Of a stretch of DNA of 64,000 bases, positions 11,732 through 22,635 are shown one piece after another. This stretch comes from Hypholoma sublateritium FD-334 SS-4 (Eukaryota; Basidiomycota; Agaricomycetes; Agaricales; Strophariaceae): positions 186,001 to 250,000 of the forward strand of contig KN817526.1 in NCBI GenBank assembly GCA_000827495.1, in the 5' to 3' direction. How positions within the stretch are numbered: position 1 is the stretch's first letter; every line of letters begins with the position of its first letter. Position numbers and translations under genes: made by a program. The notes under the pieces are model-generated. The model was not told where the DNA came from. It worked only from the letters and a program-made list of their open reading frames with translations, and ran no database searches.

Positions 11732-13394
11732 TCATGACGTGGGTATATCCACCTCAATCGGAGGCACACCAGGAATTACATCGTTGACGCGACTGGACAA
11801 CTTTGAAGGCGCCTTTCCTTTATCCGCCTTCAAAAACTTGAGCCCAAATGAAAAGCTAACACCAGCAGTGTCTGATCTCGTTTCTGATCGTCCAATGCCG
11901 CTCTTATGCTCTTCAACTGTCCGGTGGAGTCCTTCGAGTGTAGTCCACGCGCCCGAATACCCCAGGCCGCCCTTCTCCGGTGCCATGCGCGCGCGCGAGT
12001 CATCGAAAATGAGGTGCACTGAAGTCAGCGAGAAGAGCGACGGCTGGAGATTTATGATGTCGCCCTTCACCGCGGGGAGCAGCGCAGCGAGCCGCCACCC
12101 ACCCGCCACCAGTGCATGGTGCGCGCGGTAGTAAAATTCCACGGCGTGCGCGAACAGGAGCATCGCCGTCGGTGACAAGATGGGGAAGTGGCACTCGCCG
12201 CCGGTGAGCGTGTCGAGCGTTGTGTACACATCGCCGTACGTTGGCGTCGTCCCTGGGTCCGCAACGCAGAACGCCTGCCCGCCGATGTCCGGGTGCGCCG
12301 CGCCCTCGAGCAGCTCAACGAGCCGCGCCTCGTAGCACAAGTGCGCCGCGGCGCAATTTTCGACGTAGCAGAACGACTGCGCGACCGCCTGAATCCACGT
12401 CGGGTTCGTCTTGCGCACGAGGTACGCTCCGCAGAGCATGTCCCCGCGCGGCCCGAATACGCCGTTGCCCGGGCGGATGCAGCCAGTGCGTAGGACGCTG
12501 CGGTGGCGCGTGGTGCCTGTCGGCGTCTGGTCCGCTGCGCGCACGAGGCGCTCCGCCTGGATCTTCGACGCGGCATAGTTGGAGAAGAATTGCTCGTGGC
12601 GCTTGGGGAGCCGAGCGTCGTCGTCGTTGATCACTTGCACAAAGCGCGCGGGCTCCGTCTCCCATGGCCAGCGCAGGAAGCGCGTGCTGTGCACGCCGAC
12701 GGACCCCGACGAGGTATAGATCAGCACCGTCGCGCCCGCCGCGCGCGAGGCAGCGATCACGTTCTGCGTGCCGCGGACGTTAACGCGTGTGGAGCGCTCG
12801 AAGAAGTGCTCGTGCCGCTCGTAGAACCGGATGTTGGCCGCCGTATGGAACACAGTAATCTCGGTCTCCGGTTGTTTTCTAGTCGAGCTTGGCGGGGCGG
12901 GCCACGGAGCCTTGAAGGCCGCCTCCAGAGCAACGGCATCTGTCATATCCACCTTGATATATTCCATTCCTCTCGACAGTGCGCTCTTCACTTCGTGGTT
13001 CGTGGGCGCAGTGAGATCCAGCAGCCGAATGCGATGTGATTCTTCTCCCCGCTGCAAGAGCTTCGTCACGATCCACCCGCCTAGGAAGCCGCCCTGCAAT
13101 CCCAATCAGCCTCGCCCAAATAGTGGATGATCAGAAAGGCCGTACACCTCCAACCACTATGTACCGCCGCCCAGTCCGCGGAGGAAGGTTCTCGTTTTTC
13201 GAAAGTGGTGGTGAGTTGGCCAGTCTTTCCGCCGTTTCGTGTACATCGTCGACAGTACACCGCTTCGGCGCGAAATATATTGCACTTGTTGGAACGGATG
13301 TGAGAGTCCGGTCGTTCCAGCGGATATACAGGATCAAGATAAGAATTGGAGACAATATTAAGCCGGCCCACTGCGCGAAAGAGGTCAAATCCAT
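11732..13394 (-). CDS. ER-anchored NAD(P) sterol dehydrogenase-like (3-beta-HSD/SDR family)
   Basis: There are two exons, 13146-13394 and 11732-13093, with a 52-nt intron at 13094-13145. They encode 536 residues. The N terminus has a hydrophobic anchor (AGLILSPILILILYI). The intron falls inside the Rossmann nucleotide-binding loop, and splicing creates VVGGGGFLGGWIV. Later come a Val-Asp position in the adenosine-binding region, the TNVRGTQNV-like stretch (RVNVRGTQNVIAAS), an SSGSVG strand and the catalytic Tyr-x-x-x-Lys in NYAASKIQAERL. These are features of the 3-beta-hydroxysteroid dehydrogenase/isomerase branch of extended SDRs, which includes Erg26 (C-3 sterol dehydrogenase). Basidiomycetes carry several Erg26-like paralogues, so the substrate is not certain and no gene symbol is assigned. 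Convergent with the upstream coiled-coil gene. Confidence 0.85.
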
Positions 13395-13965
13395 CCTGGA
13401 CGATTGTCGAAGCTGCGCGATTTGTAGAACAGCCGCGGTCGCAAGGCTATCGCAAAGAGGCCGGGTGTTGATGTGCGGCGGTGAAAGTGGTTCGACAAAT
13501 CTGAAGCAAGTGGGCCAGAAATAGCACAGAATCTATCGACCTTATCGGTCAAGAGTTCCCGTATAAGTACGGTATAACATTCAAGCTCTGGTTGAATGTT
13601 GAGTGAAGAAAACAAGAACAAAAACAAACAGATCATGATCAATGTTGACGCGGACGTTGCGCGGCGTTGCATATGTCCATCAAAATATGCTGCCCGGCGG
13701 GGATAGAAATTCAACGATGCGCCGCCACTGACACTGCTCAGACCCAGCGATCATTCACCAAACGAGGTTGGACGGATTTGAAGAGTAACACACAACGCAA
13801 TGGTACACGATTGTATATTGAAGCACTTGATGACAAAAAAAAACAGGCTGCATATCGATATCCATCGCCTTCTGCTCAATATTTCCATTATCAGGGGAAT
13901 AAGAGTTTTCGAAGCAAAGCAGGCGCGGCGCCCGCGAAGATAGCGATTACTGACAGGTGTAAAGA
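13395..13965. other. Spacer between two minus-strand genes
   Basis: This is the promoter of the dehydrogenase-like gene and the 3' flank of the KH-domain gene. No coding sequence or RNA gene was recognised. Confidence 0.5.
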
Positions 13966-15485
13966 TCATGACGGGGGTGGGGGAGGTGGGGCATCGGAGG
14001 GCTGCGTTGCGGTCGCGTTGGTGGCATATGCAGCGTAGTACTGCGCATATTGTTGCTGCTGACTCGCTTGCCACTCCTTGAACTCGGCCGAATTCACATC
14101 GTAACCGTATGCAGCCCTAGATAATGTATGAGTATGGTATCATAAGATGTGGGGCATAAAAACTGACCAGTAGGCTGCGTATGCTTCGGTGTCAGAGGGA
14201 GCTGGGGGACCGGCAGCAGCGCCATATTGAGCAGCAGCATCTCCTGCTGGCGTTCCTGAAGGAGGTGGGGGAGGGCCTTCTCCAGGAGGTGGAGGTGGGG
14301 CAGGGGCAGATGGAGGTGGTGGGACGTATCCCTACACAGCGCGGTTAGTATAAGGTATAATTATCAAACACCGACGAAGATACGCACTCCCATAGTACCG
14401 TAAGCTGCATACTGGGCCTGAGCTTGATGAAGTTCCATTTGTTGTTGTTGGACTTGAACCATAACCTTCGCGTGCTCTTGGCGAACGACAAGCAGGAGAT
14501 CTTCCGTCAGGACTTTAGCGCGCGCAACTTGACCTTCGTCGGGACCTCTAAAAACGCGGGATTAGGCTCTGGGGCGGTAGATTTTTTTGAAAAACGAACG
14601 TTATGTGGATGTATAGTGGTACAGGTTCTTCCTGGCCTGTTTCTTGGTCGATGAAACCGGAACCAAGGCCTTTTATCTGCACCCGCGTGCTCGTTTCGGA
14701 CTGAATGTATTTGACAAAAGAGCCCTGTGAAGAAGAAATCAGAATTGACCGGAATACCTGCTCGTTTTCGCTGCTCCGCATACCGATGGACCAACAACTT
14801 TCGCCCTGATATTGAAATTCCGTATTGAGTCCAGACCCACAGGGAGTTTCTCTTCTGGCCATTTCCGCTGTGCAACATGCTTCAGATATAAACCAAAAAC
14901 GTAAAGGAATGAATACTTACCCGCTCTCTGGTCTTGTCACCCTTATCTACTAGTGATCCCATGTCCATGGCAATCAACTCGTTGACCTTTGCAACCGCGC
15001 TATCCAACATTTCCTTCGTTTGCGCCGATATGTGGATGTACAGAGGAGGATCTTTCTCTGTCGCCTTCGATCGGTCCGGATACCACACACCCCTCGTCCC
15101 AACAGATGCGCCAGTTTCCTCGTGAATCTGAAGGCGAGAACCATGAGTATCCAGCTACCATTAGGAGGCAGGAAGTTGATGCACGAACCTGATCCTGCGT
15201 TGACCCTCTGGTCAACAGATACCGATTCCTGACGTCGTTGATGTCAATGTCATGCGTGAACTCTGCGTCGTGTTGGTCTTTCGAGCCATCCCCACCGAGG
15301 GTGCCGTTTGCGAATTGCGCTGCGATTTTTGCAGCAATGGCCGCTGCAGCCGCAGCCGCCTCTGACGCGGACTTGCTCTCCTCAATTTTGGCTACTTTAG
15401 CCGGTGCTGTGGCATCCTCTCCGGGTGCAGGTTGGTCCCATTTTCTCTTGGACGGCTTGGGGGGGTCTGGGGAGGCTTCAGACAT
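13966..15485 (-). CDS. KH-domain protein, KHDC4/BLOM7-like
   Basis: Seven exons join cleanly: 15189-15485, 14921-15127, 14784-14867, 14600-14724, 14388-14547, 14168-14331 and 13966-14116. Introns are 51-61 nt, GT-AG. The product is 395 residues. It opens with a Lys/Pro-rich, bipartite-NLS-like stretch (KPSKRKWDQP) and an Ala-rich helix. NDVRNRYLLTRG begins the first KH-like module, which ends DRSKATEKDPPLYIHISAQT. A second KH type I module follows (AKVVGPSGSFVKYIQSET, TRVQIKGLGSGF). The C terminus is Pro/Gly-rich, then Gln/Tyr/Ala-rich, ending PPPPPS. This order matches animal KHDC4, an RNA-binding protein linked to pre-mRNA splicing and splice-site choice. A nuclear RNA-binding role is therefore likely. 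It shares a 398-bp divergent promoter with the F-box gene. Confidence 0.9.
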
Positions 15486-15883
15486 TTTTGGCACTGAGAG
15501 GAAGGGTGCAGCACAGTGTCCAGCAACGGTGCCGAATTGAAAGAGTTGTTTACCCTTGTTTGTTTCTATGACCGTCGCCGCTCCCAGCAGCGGAAACTTC
15601 GACTTGAGAACGACCATTGCTTATCGATTATCGCCCAAAGACATAAGTAATAACCCTCTAGATCTGACCACTACTAGTGAGCCATTTTATTTTATTTTCC
15701 GGCATTATGTAGACTGACTTCCTCAATGGTGTGTCCTCTGTTTAAGTAATACCTACCCACCAAACCTTGACCAAACCCGTCTCCGACCCTCCGAGCCTAG
15801 TACTTACGCGTACTGCTGGTATGCTTCAATTTCTGGCTAAGTACTAGTGACCTTTAGCTTAACATTCTCCCCCAGATAGAGCC
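15486..15883. promoter_or_regulatory. Divergent promoter region
   Basis: 398 bp separate the start codons of the KH-domain gene (-) and the F-box gene (+). The region is moderately AT-rich. No named site could be supported. Confidence 0.5.
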
Positions 15884-17188
15884 ATGCCCTCCTTTCCCTT
15901 TCTCCCCGCAGAACTTATCGACATGATCATCGATCACCTTCACAACGACAAACAGACTCTTGCGACATGTACTCTTGTCTCTCAGAATTGGCTGAAAACC
16001 TCTCGATTCCATCTCATACCCTCCGTCACGATTTCTCCTCGAAATTTCAGTACAATAATTGGTCTGCTTACCGCGCCTCACTCAAGGCTTGCTACCTCAG
16101 TTGGCCACTTGACACTTGCATTCTTCGGTTTCATGAAAGAACCACCTAGGCCGCACATATATCCTCTGGATGACTTCCCTCGAATAATCAAGCATTTCCC
16201 GTCGCTGAACGCGCTGATGTTCATTGATGTCGCTTGGGAGACTCTGGATCAGTTCCAAACAGTCGAATCAAAAATATCGAAGCTGAATGTGGTAGCGTGC
16301 TTCTTCACCTCGGAACGCCAACTGTTTCAACTACTCTGCTTGTTTCCGGCGGTTAAAGACTTGGAGTGCAACCTTTGTAAATGTTCTGTTCCCCCTTCAC
16401 CCTGCCTCTCGGTCTTTCAGATCCCAGCCACCCTCAAGGTGCTACGTGTAGATCAGAATGGTCTAGAAATGTTAGTGGCGTCTGGAGAGCAGCGGTTATA
16501 CTCTGGCTTGGAGAGTTTAGAGATAATAGATATCTCGTTCAGCGACTCTGTGGAAGACTTGCTGCAACTTTCTGGCAACACCCTTGTACGACTAAAGATC
16601 AGTTACAGCGAAGATATCTACAACCGTGCTGTGGATGGTACGTCCGATCAACTTGTATTTTCTTCTTTCTATTGACAATACTTTGGTACTCCAGTTGTTT
16701 TCAATATGGGAGATATCACATTACTTGAATCCCTGGACATTGCATTCCCCCCAATCCTCGACGTAGAACGCCCACGAGAACTATCCCTGAAACTGACATC
16801 GTTTGTTGTCTCATCGCTGGCATCCATGACTTCACCTTTGCTCGGGAAAATCAAGTTCGTAATGCATGCCCTTACACCAAACACTCTAAAGTGTATAGAC
16901 TGGGCGGGTGTTGACAAAATCTTTTTTGACAATCCTAACTTCCGACAACTGAGAAAGGTGATAGTGGAAATATACCCTCTTCCGCACGCTCGTGGCGCAG
17001 CAGCACGAGACGCATTTAGGGAGAAACATGGTGCAGAGTCCGAGCGGATCATTTATTCTGGGCTGGAGCAAACAGCAAGGCTAGGCCGACTCCTCGTACG
17101 CTACTGTGCGCAGTCAGTGCCGTACACAGAGGCCCGACTTCGCAGTATTGTAAACACGCGAACTCATCATTATCCTGCGTACAGCTAA
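15884..17188 (+). CDS. F-box protein
   Basis: Two exons, 15884-16637 and 16695-17188, with a 57-nt intron, encode 415 residues. Residues 5-45 (FLPAELIDMIIDHLHNDKQ..LATCTLVSQNWL) fit the F-box, the Skp1-binding motif of SCF ubiquitin ligase substrate adaptors. The remainder has Leu-rich, LRR-like beta/alpha spacing, as in the large agaricomycete F-box family. A substrate-adaptor role in the SCF complex follows from the family, but the target is unknown. The stop codon TAA at 17186-17188 is followed in the same frame by the acyltransferase remnant. Confidence 0.85.
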
Positions 17189-19077
17189 ACACTATGGGAT
17201 CTCACTGGCAAGGCAATTTGGCTTGAAAGGCTATTGAGTGGGTACAAAAATTGTCTGCGTCACCTCAGATCCACCTGCGACAAGGACTACGACACCTGCA
17301 CGAACCGGTGGTATGACAAGGTATGTGTTTTCCCGGAGAAATGGCGATTGGCACCAAGCAGCGGTCGTTGATTGGGTTGTCTTTATATATAGCTCCAAAT
17401 TATTATCTGCGCAGACGGTGCAGCAGGCATCAACTTCGAGCATACGGGCGTCGATGGCATCACCGTCTTGCGATTCGCAGCTGACATCTTCACGCAAGGT
17501 CTCATACTCCTCGCCAAGTCGATCAACCCATCTGCTCCGACGCTGCTCAACGTACCGCTTTCTCCATACGCCAAGGCGAATAAAGTTCCGCGCGGCCAAA
17601 CCAGTAAGCCAATCTCATCTGCTGGGACGTAGTATAGCAATCGTCATCCTGACCGACGTTCCTGCTTCGCAGAGCCTCCTTCTCCGATCGAGAAGATTGA
17701 CACGACACCGAAGAAGCTCGAGTGGAATCTGACGCCGGAGCTGCGCGCCGGCGTACGATCTGCAGAGACGCGAATCAGCGACTTGATCTGCCAGAACGAC
17801 TCAAGCTCTCGAATTCAAGGGCTATGGCAAGAACTTCATCACAAGCCATGGATTCAGCCCCGACGCGTTCGTGCAGATGGCCTTCCAAGCGGCGTACTTT
17901 GGATTTTATGGTTAGTATTTCGACCTTATTCTGCCGAGGCTAGCAAATTGAGAATTTTTTTACAGGACGAACTGAATGTGTTTATGAACCCGCAATGACC
18001 AAGGCATTCCTTCATGGCCGTACCGAAGCTATTCGTTCCACTCAATTGGAGAGCGTTAATTTCACAAAGGTACACGTTTATTGGCTTCGTCCCCCACTGG
18101 AAAAATATGTCTGACAGATCGGAATCAGACATTTTACTCAGAAGCATCGTCATCGCAGAAGGTAGCTGCTCTCCGGAAAGCATGCGAACGCCACGTCAAA
18201 CTCACAAAGGAGTGTAGTCAGGGTCTGGGTCAGGACAGGTGTGTTCTTTTTCTCGTTCTGTGTCTTTTCTCTTCTAATCGAATGGTATAGGCACTTGTAC
18301 GCTATCTACTGCCTCGTTCAACGCCAGCTCCAGAACAAAGTCGAGAGCGAGCCTAATGGTCTCACTCCTCCCTCGCCCACGACTCGAACCGAGCCACTTT
18401 ACAAGGTTTCCAAGATGCCCTCCATCTTTACCGACTCGGGCTGGCCACTGCTGGGCACCTCCATCATCTCACTGTCAAACTGCGGCAACCCTGCGCTGCG
18501 GCTGTTCGGATTCGGCCCTGTTGCAGACGGGTACGGTATCGGATACATCATCAAGGAAGACGGGATCTCTGTGTACGCCCCAACCCCTTTCCCCTCTATG
18601 AGGAACGTTGCTGATAGAACAGCTTTATGCAGCTGCGGATCCTCCAAGCACCTTCAGACACGTAGATTCTTAGACACTCTGCAAGGGTACCTCCTTGACA
18701 TGCAGCGGGTGCTCATCCAGCTCCACCGCTCTGCCAACCAGCGCCCTGCGCCATTCGTGGATCACGCTGGAATTCTGCGCGACTCCAAGACGGGCCGTCC
18801 TATTCATGGAGCCACGTCTGACTCAAGCGATGGCGAGGACGAAGAGTTTGCGCTACGTATGTCTTGCTCATCTAATTCTGATGTTGGCCTTGTACTGATG
18901 AATACTATTCAGCTGGATATTCATTCTTCGATGCCGGCGGGGTCGCTCTATTAGGCCGTAAGAAGAAATCACCGTTCTCTAATATTGGTACGCTTTCACA
19001 TTGACTCGCCGTTTTGGATCCGACTGACTTGAGGCCTGCAATTTACAGGCAAGGTGATACCCCTCGCGGAATACTGA
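17189..19077 (+). pseudogene. Yat2-like carnitine acyltransferase, 5'-truncated and frameshifted
   Basis: Nine pieces with GT-AG junctions encode the C-terminal half of a choline/carnitine acyltransferase: up to 17320, 17393-17603, 17673-17910, 17966-18069, 18129-18238, 18291-18572, 18633-18856, 18913-18987 and 19049-19077. Clear family motifs are TCTNRWYDK, GINFEHTGVDG (catalytic His codon at 17441), GFSPDAFVQMAFQAAYFG and ECVYEPAMTKAFLHGRTE. The protein ends KVIPLAEY. Two defects argue for a dead copy. First, the N-terminal half is missing, because an intact F-box gene occupies the upstream DNA. Second, the frame shifts between CQND (17790-17803) and EFKGYGKNF (from 17811), fitting a 2-nt loss. 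The family moves acetyl groups between CoA and carnitine. A 2-nt sequencing error could explain the shift but not the truncation. Confidence 0.8.
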
Positions 19078-19482
19078 TTTAAGGGATTGAGAGGGAAGGC
19101 CATATAGGACTGTTATATTTGGTTTATACCCGTCATAAACATCACAGTAGAAGTCTTATCTTATGTATGTTAGTGTATGCTTTTTGTAGTGAATTTTACT
19201 GGAAACATGTTGTACTTGTAAGGTCTTCAGAGCATTGGGCTCCTCGATTATTCGATTCAATACCGGATCGACTCGTTCTCAATACGTATCACATCGGCGC
19301 AGAAAATATATAAGAATAACGGTAGAGGTGGAGGGAGCGGGAAGGATGGTAAGGTGAAAATGTTGTTTGATTATTTTGTGTACGGTAGACAAGATTGTGA
19401 CCTTGGAGAAACCTTGCGACGTGCGTTGCAAGGTAATTGTGGTAGCGTTCTTGTCCCAAACCACCAACCAACCACCGCTTCA
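19078..19482. other. Spacer with AT-rich promoter
   Basis: This is the 3' flank of the acyltransferase remnant and the promoter of the next gene. A TATATAAGAATA string lies at about 19306, near 175 bp before the chosen start at 19483. An in-frame upstream ATG at 19354 would add 43 residues that do not look conserved. Confidence 0.45.
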
Positions 19483-20280
19483 ATGGCTCAATTTATTCGC
19501 TCTGCAAAGTCTGGCAGCGATTGGACAGACGCTGAACTCCTCGCTTACAACGTCTCCATTACGTCAACCTCCCCAGCGGTGTTTTTCCAATCCGATGCAG
19601 ACCCGTCGCTCGACCATCTTGATCCCGCCATTCTCACTTCGCCCAATGCGGAAGACCCCAACCTCTCAGCGGCCACTGCAGATTACCTAGGCTACCTCGA
19701 TCTCGCCTCCCATGCCACCCAAGAAAGTGCCATTGACGATTTCGCCGCCGCGACTCTGAGGTTCCTGGGCTTCAACGAACGACACACCACTGTGGCCACC
19801 CGCTACATTATACCTCTCACCATCTGTGGCGAGACTCGCACTGCTCAAACAGACGTATGCCTTATCTACCGCCCCACCACTATACTACTCGTACTCGTCG
19901 AGGATAAGACACTCTTTAACAAGACAAACGTCGAGGCGCCGGTTGTGGCAGAGGCGATAGCAGCATTTCAATTCAACAACACAAAGCGGGCAGCGAGGGG
20001 CCAGCCTATCCTAGAAGCTATGACCATCCCCTGCATCACCATGTTCGGCACCACCCCGACCTTCTACCTCGTCCCTGTCACCAGGGAACTTAGCGATGCC
20101 GTCAAGACCGCTCAGTATCCAACTTCACAAACTCAGGTCTTGAAGTGCGTCACCGTTGTGACGCATCAAAGGCGGCTCAGCGACGGAATGGCGGACACAG
20201 AATTTCGAAAGCTCGCTCTCGCACGCTTCGTCGCATTCAAAACTCTTGCAAAAAGCTACTGGCAGCAGTACTTGGCTTAG
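19483..20280 (+). CDS. Unknown protein, possible PD-(D/E)XK nuclease-like fold
   Basis: This single-exon gene encodes 265 residues from the ATG at 19483. I chose that ATG because SGSDWTDAELLAYN directly after it looks like a folded-domain start. It resembles a group of agaricomycete hypothetical proteins. Residues 122-142 run QTDVCLIYR...ILLVLVEDK, giving Asp124 followed 16 residues later by Glu140-x-Lys142 at the end of a hydrophobic strand. Glu81 lies in the preceding helix. This E...D...ExK order is the signature layout of the PD-(D/E)XK fold. Nuclease activity is not shown, and many such proteins are inactive or unstudied. There are no signal peptide and no membrane segments. Confidence 0.75.
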   Translation: MAQFIRSAKSGSDWTDAELLAYNVSITSTSPAVFFQSDADPSLDHLDPAILTSPNAEDPNLSAATADYLGYLDLASHATQESAIDDFAAATLRFLGFNERHTTVATRYIIPLTICGETRTAQTDVCLIYRPTTILLVLVEDKTLFNKTNVEAPVVAEAIAAFQFNNTKRAARGQPILEAMTIPCITMFGTTPTFYLVPVTRELSDAVKTAQYPTSQTQVLKCVTVVTHQRRLSDGMADTEFRKLALARFVAFKTLAKSYWQQYLA

Positions 20281-21042
20281 CTGTTGTCTCCAAATCATAC
20301 TCTTTGTTTCCTTACTCCCTCCCCCTCCATTCTTTCGGCTCGTTTTCTTTCTCATTAACTCCTTTTTCCTCAGTCTTTTGTATCTTTTTATCTCACCCAG
20401 CTCGCCTCCACTTGACCTCCACTGCGCACATGCAACCGTGTTGGCTGTCATTTATCTTTCTCGCGAATTGGAACGTAGATGCCTCATTCTTACAGCCAAG
20501 CTCAAGAATGTAGGCTGCAGGTAATGTGTCAGACCTGCGTTGTGCTCTTGCGAAGGTGTTAGTTCAGACCTGATTCTATCGGTTTACTGGCAGAAAAAGC
20601 TCACTTCTTTTGGATTATGTATTCAACCCATCTATTCCTCCTCAGCATATGGATGCCGTGAAGAATCGGCCAGCAGGTCTGGTTCATGTATTTTCCCAGC
20701 GGAAATGACGCCCAAGCACTCACTGTGGCTGCTTACATCCATTTCGCTTGCTAGAACTATTTTCCATTGAACAGCGAGCACTTATGGTGTTTCCCATTGT
20801 CAAGCATTTTCTCCGCCCAGGCTCAACGTCCGGTCTTAGCCTTCTATTCTCAAGCATGATGTCGCCCAAAATAACGTGTCTATATCATACACCTCTCAGG
20901 TCTCAAGATCGACTATGATTAGAGGAGTCAATTCCTGGAAGCCCATCAATCTCTTGCGAAATGATTGACCATTCCCATAAATACACAGCTCTGATAGCGA
21001 AACAAATACCCCGCTTCTCGACCTCCCATCTCGCCTGCTACC
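20281..21042. other. Spacer with pyrimidine-rich tract
   Basis: Positions 20300-20410 are strongly C/T-rich, directly after the preceding stop codon. The rest is the promoter of the oxidoreductase gene. No gene was recognised. Confidence 0.5.
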
Positions 21043-22447
21043 ATGGACAAGCAGAATGTAAAGAAGAGAATCATTGTTGTCGGTGGCGGTGGTGTAGGAA
21101 CCAGTAGTGAGTTCCCTTTAATTGCTTTATTATGTCCGCAGAAATGAATCCGCCCTAGTTGTTCGAGGCTTGGTAAAGGCGCTTGATCCATCAAAACATG
21201 AGCTTACGCTCATCGCTCCGCGTCCTCAATTTGCGTATTTACCAACGGCACTGCGGGTGCTAGTCGACAAACGCACCTCAATAGACAGGATGTTCATGCC
21301 GTATGATTCTATCTTCGGTGCATTCCCCGGCGAGCTGAAGCTTGGATGCGTGTCCTCCATTGACGAGAACATGTCGGGAAAGGGGGGCAGAGTAGTGCTC
21401 AAAACAGGCGAACAGATTGCATATGATGTGCTTGCTGTTGCGACGGGATCGTCGTGGCAGGGCCTTCTTGCTTTTCCAGATAAGCAAGCACTGTACGAAG
21501 AGCATATCGAGCTGTGGAGAGATAAATTTGACAAAGCACAGAACATTGTCATCGTGGGTGGAGGACCTGTTGGTATAGGTCCGCCCTGTCACTATTGTCG
21601 AATTCGTTTGACTGACGATGTTTTAGAGATTGCGGGGGAGATCAAAGATGTATATCCAGTGAGTGTGCCATCATAGCTGCGCTCATAAAAATATCCCAAC
21701 GTCCAGTTATGCGAGCAGAAAAAAGCTGTGACAATCGTGCACAACACAAAGTATCTCATGAACGACATGTACCCTCAAAAATTTCGCGTGGACCTTGAGC
21801 GCCGACTGCGTCGGCGAGGTGTAAAAATTATTCTTGACGATGCTATCGAAGGGGAGCCCCGCTTAGACTCCAATGCCCCTCTAAAAACCCGTGAAGGAAC
21901 ATCATTGACGTGCGACCTCCTGGTGAATTCATTGCCCTGTCGATCACTCTAACGACGCTGATATTATAATTAGGTGACAGCTTATGGCGCTGAGCCCAAT
22001 ACTTCTCTGTTCAAATTCATTCTTCCCACACCGCTAGGAAACAAAAACTACGTGGAAGTTGACCGCACACTGCAAGTTCGAGCTCACCAATCGATTTTTG
22101 CGGCCGGGGATATAGTGAACATCCACGAAGGAAAACAGTTCACAAAGACATCTGCCCACGCAAAAGTTGTCGTTAAGAACATAATTAGCTATCTCAAGAA
22201 CGAGCCGTCGATGAAGGGGTATAAACCTAGCAACGAGATTATCGCCGTGTCAAATGGCAAGGTGTGTCGCATGGCCCTGTCTACAATGCTAAACCCTAAT
22301 AGTTTTTCTCCGCGCGGTCAGAAGGGCGGTGCTACATACCTGGGTGTGCTTTGGGGTATATGCTTCGGTAACACGTTCACCAAGATAGCGAAATCGTGGG
22401 AGATGGCTGGCGTCCGACGAAACAACCTCGGTTTGGACATCCCTTGA
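21043..22447 (+). CDS. AIF/FSP1-like FAD-dependent oxidoreductase
   Basis: Five exons (21043-21106, 21159-21578, 21627-21658, 21707-21922, 21974-22447) encode 401 residues. An N-terminal FAD-binding Rossmann motif reads RIIVVGGGGVGTSIV. The NAD(P)H-binding motif is NIVIVGGGPVGIEIAGEIK, in which splicing restores the Glu. ATGSSW and IFAAGDIVN are the usual pyridine-nucleotide-disulfide oxidoreductase motifs. The order and length match AIFM2/AMID/FSP1-type proteins, which use NAD(P)H to reduce quinones; in fungi these are usually called AIF-like. The N terminus MDKQ has no glycine at position 2, so the myristoylation used by animal FSP1 is absent. There is no obvious mitochondrial presequence. 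It is convergent with the questin-oxidase-like gene, with only 188 bp between stops. Confidence 0.9.
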
Positions 22448-22635
22448 TTTCGTGCTCTGACATCTGGTATGTACAAGCAGTCCATTGTCAATCCGTCGCA
22501 AACCGTCTGCATTTGCTATCTTACGAGCCCACATATTTGACACATTATTACTTATGGTACAGAGTTCCTATGCGGAGAAATCACAGGATGATTCTTCATG
22601 TTTTAGTATCGCAGACGTTGTAGCCCGCTCAAAAT

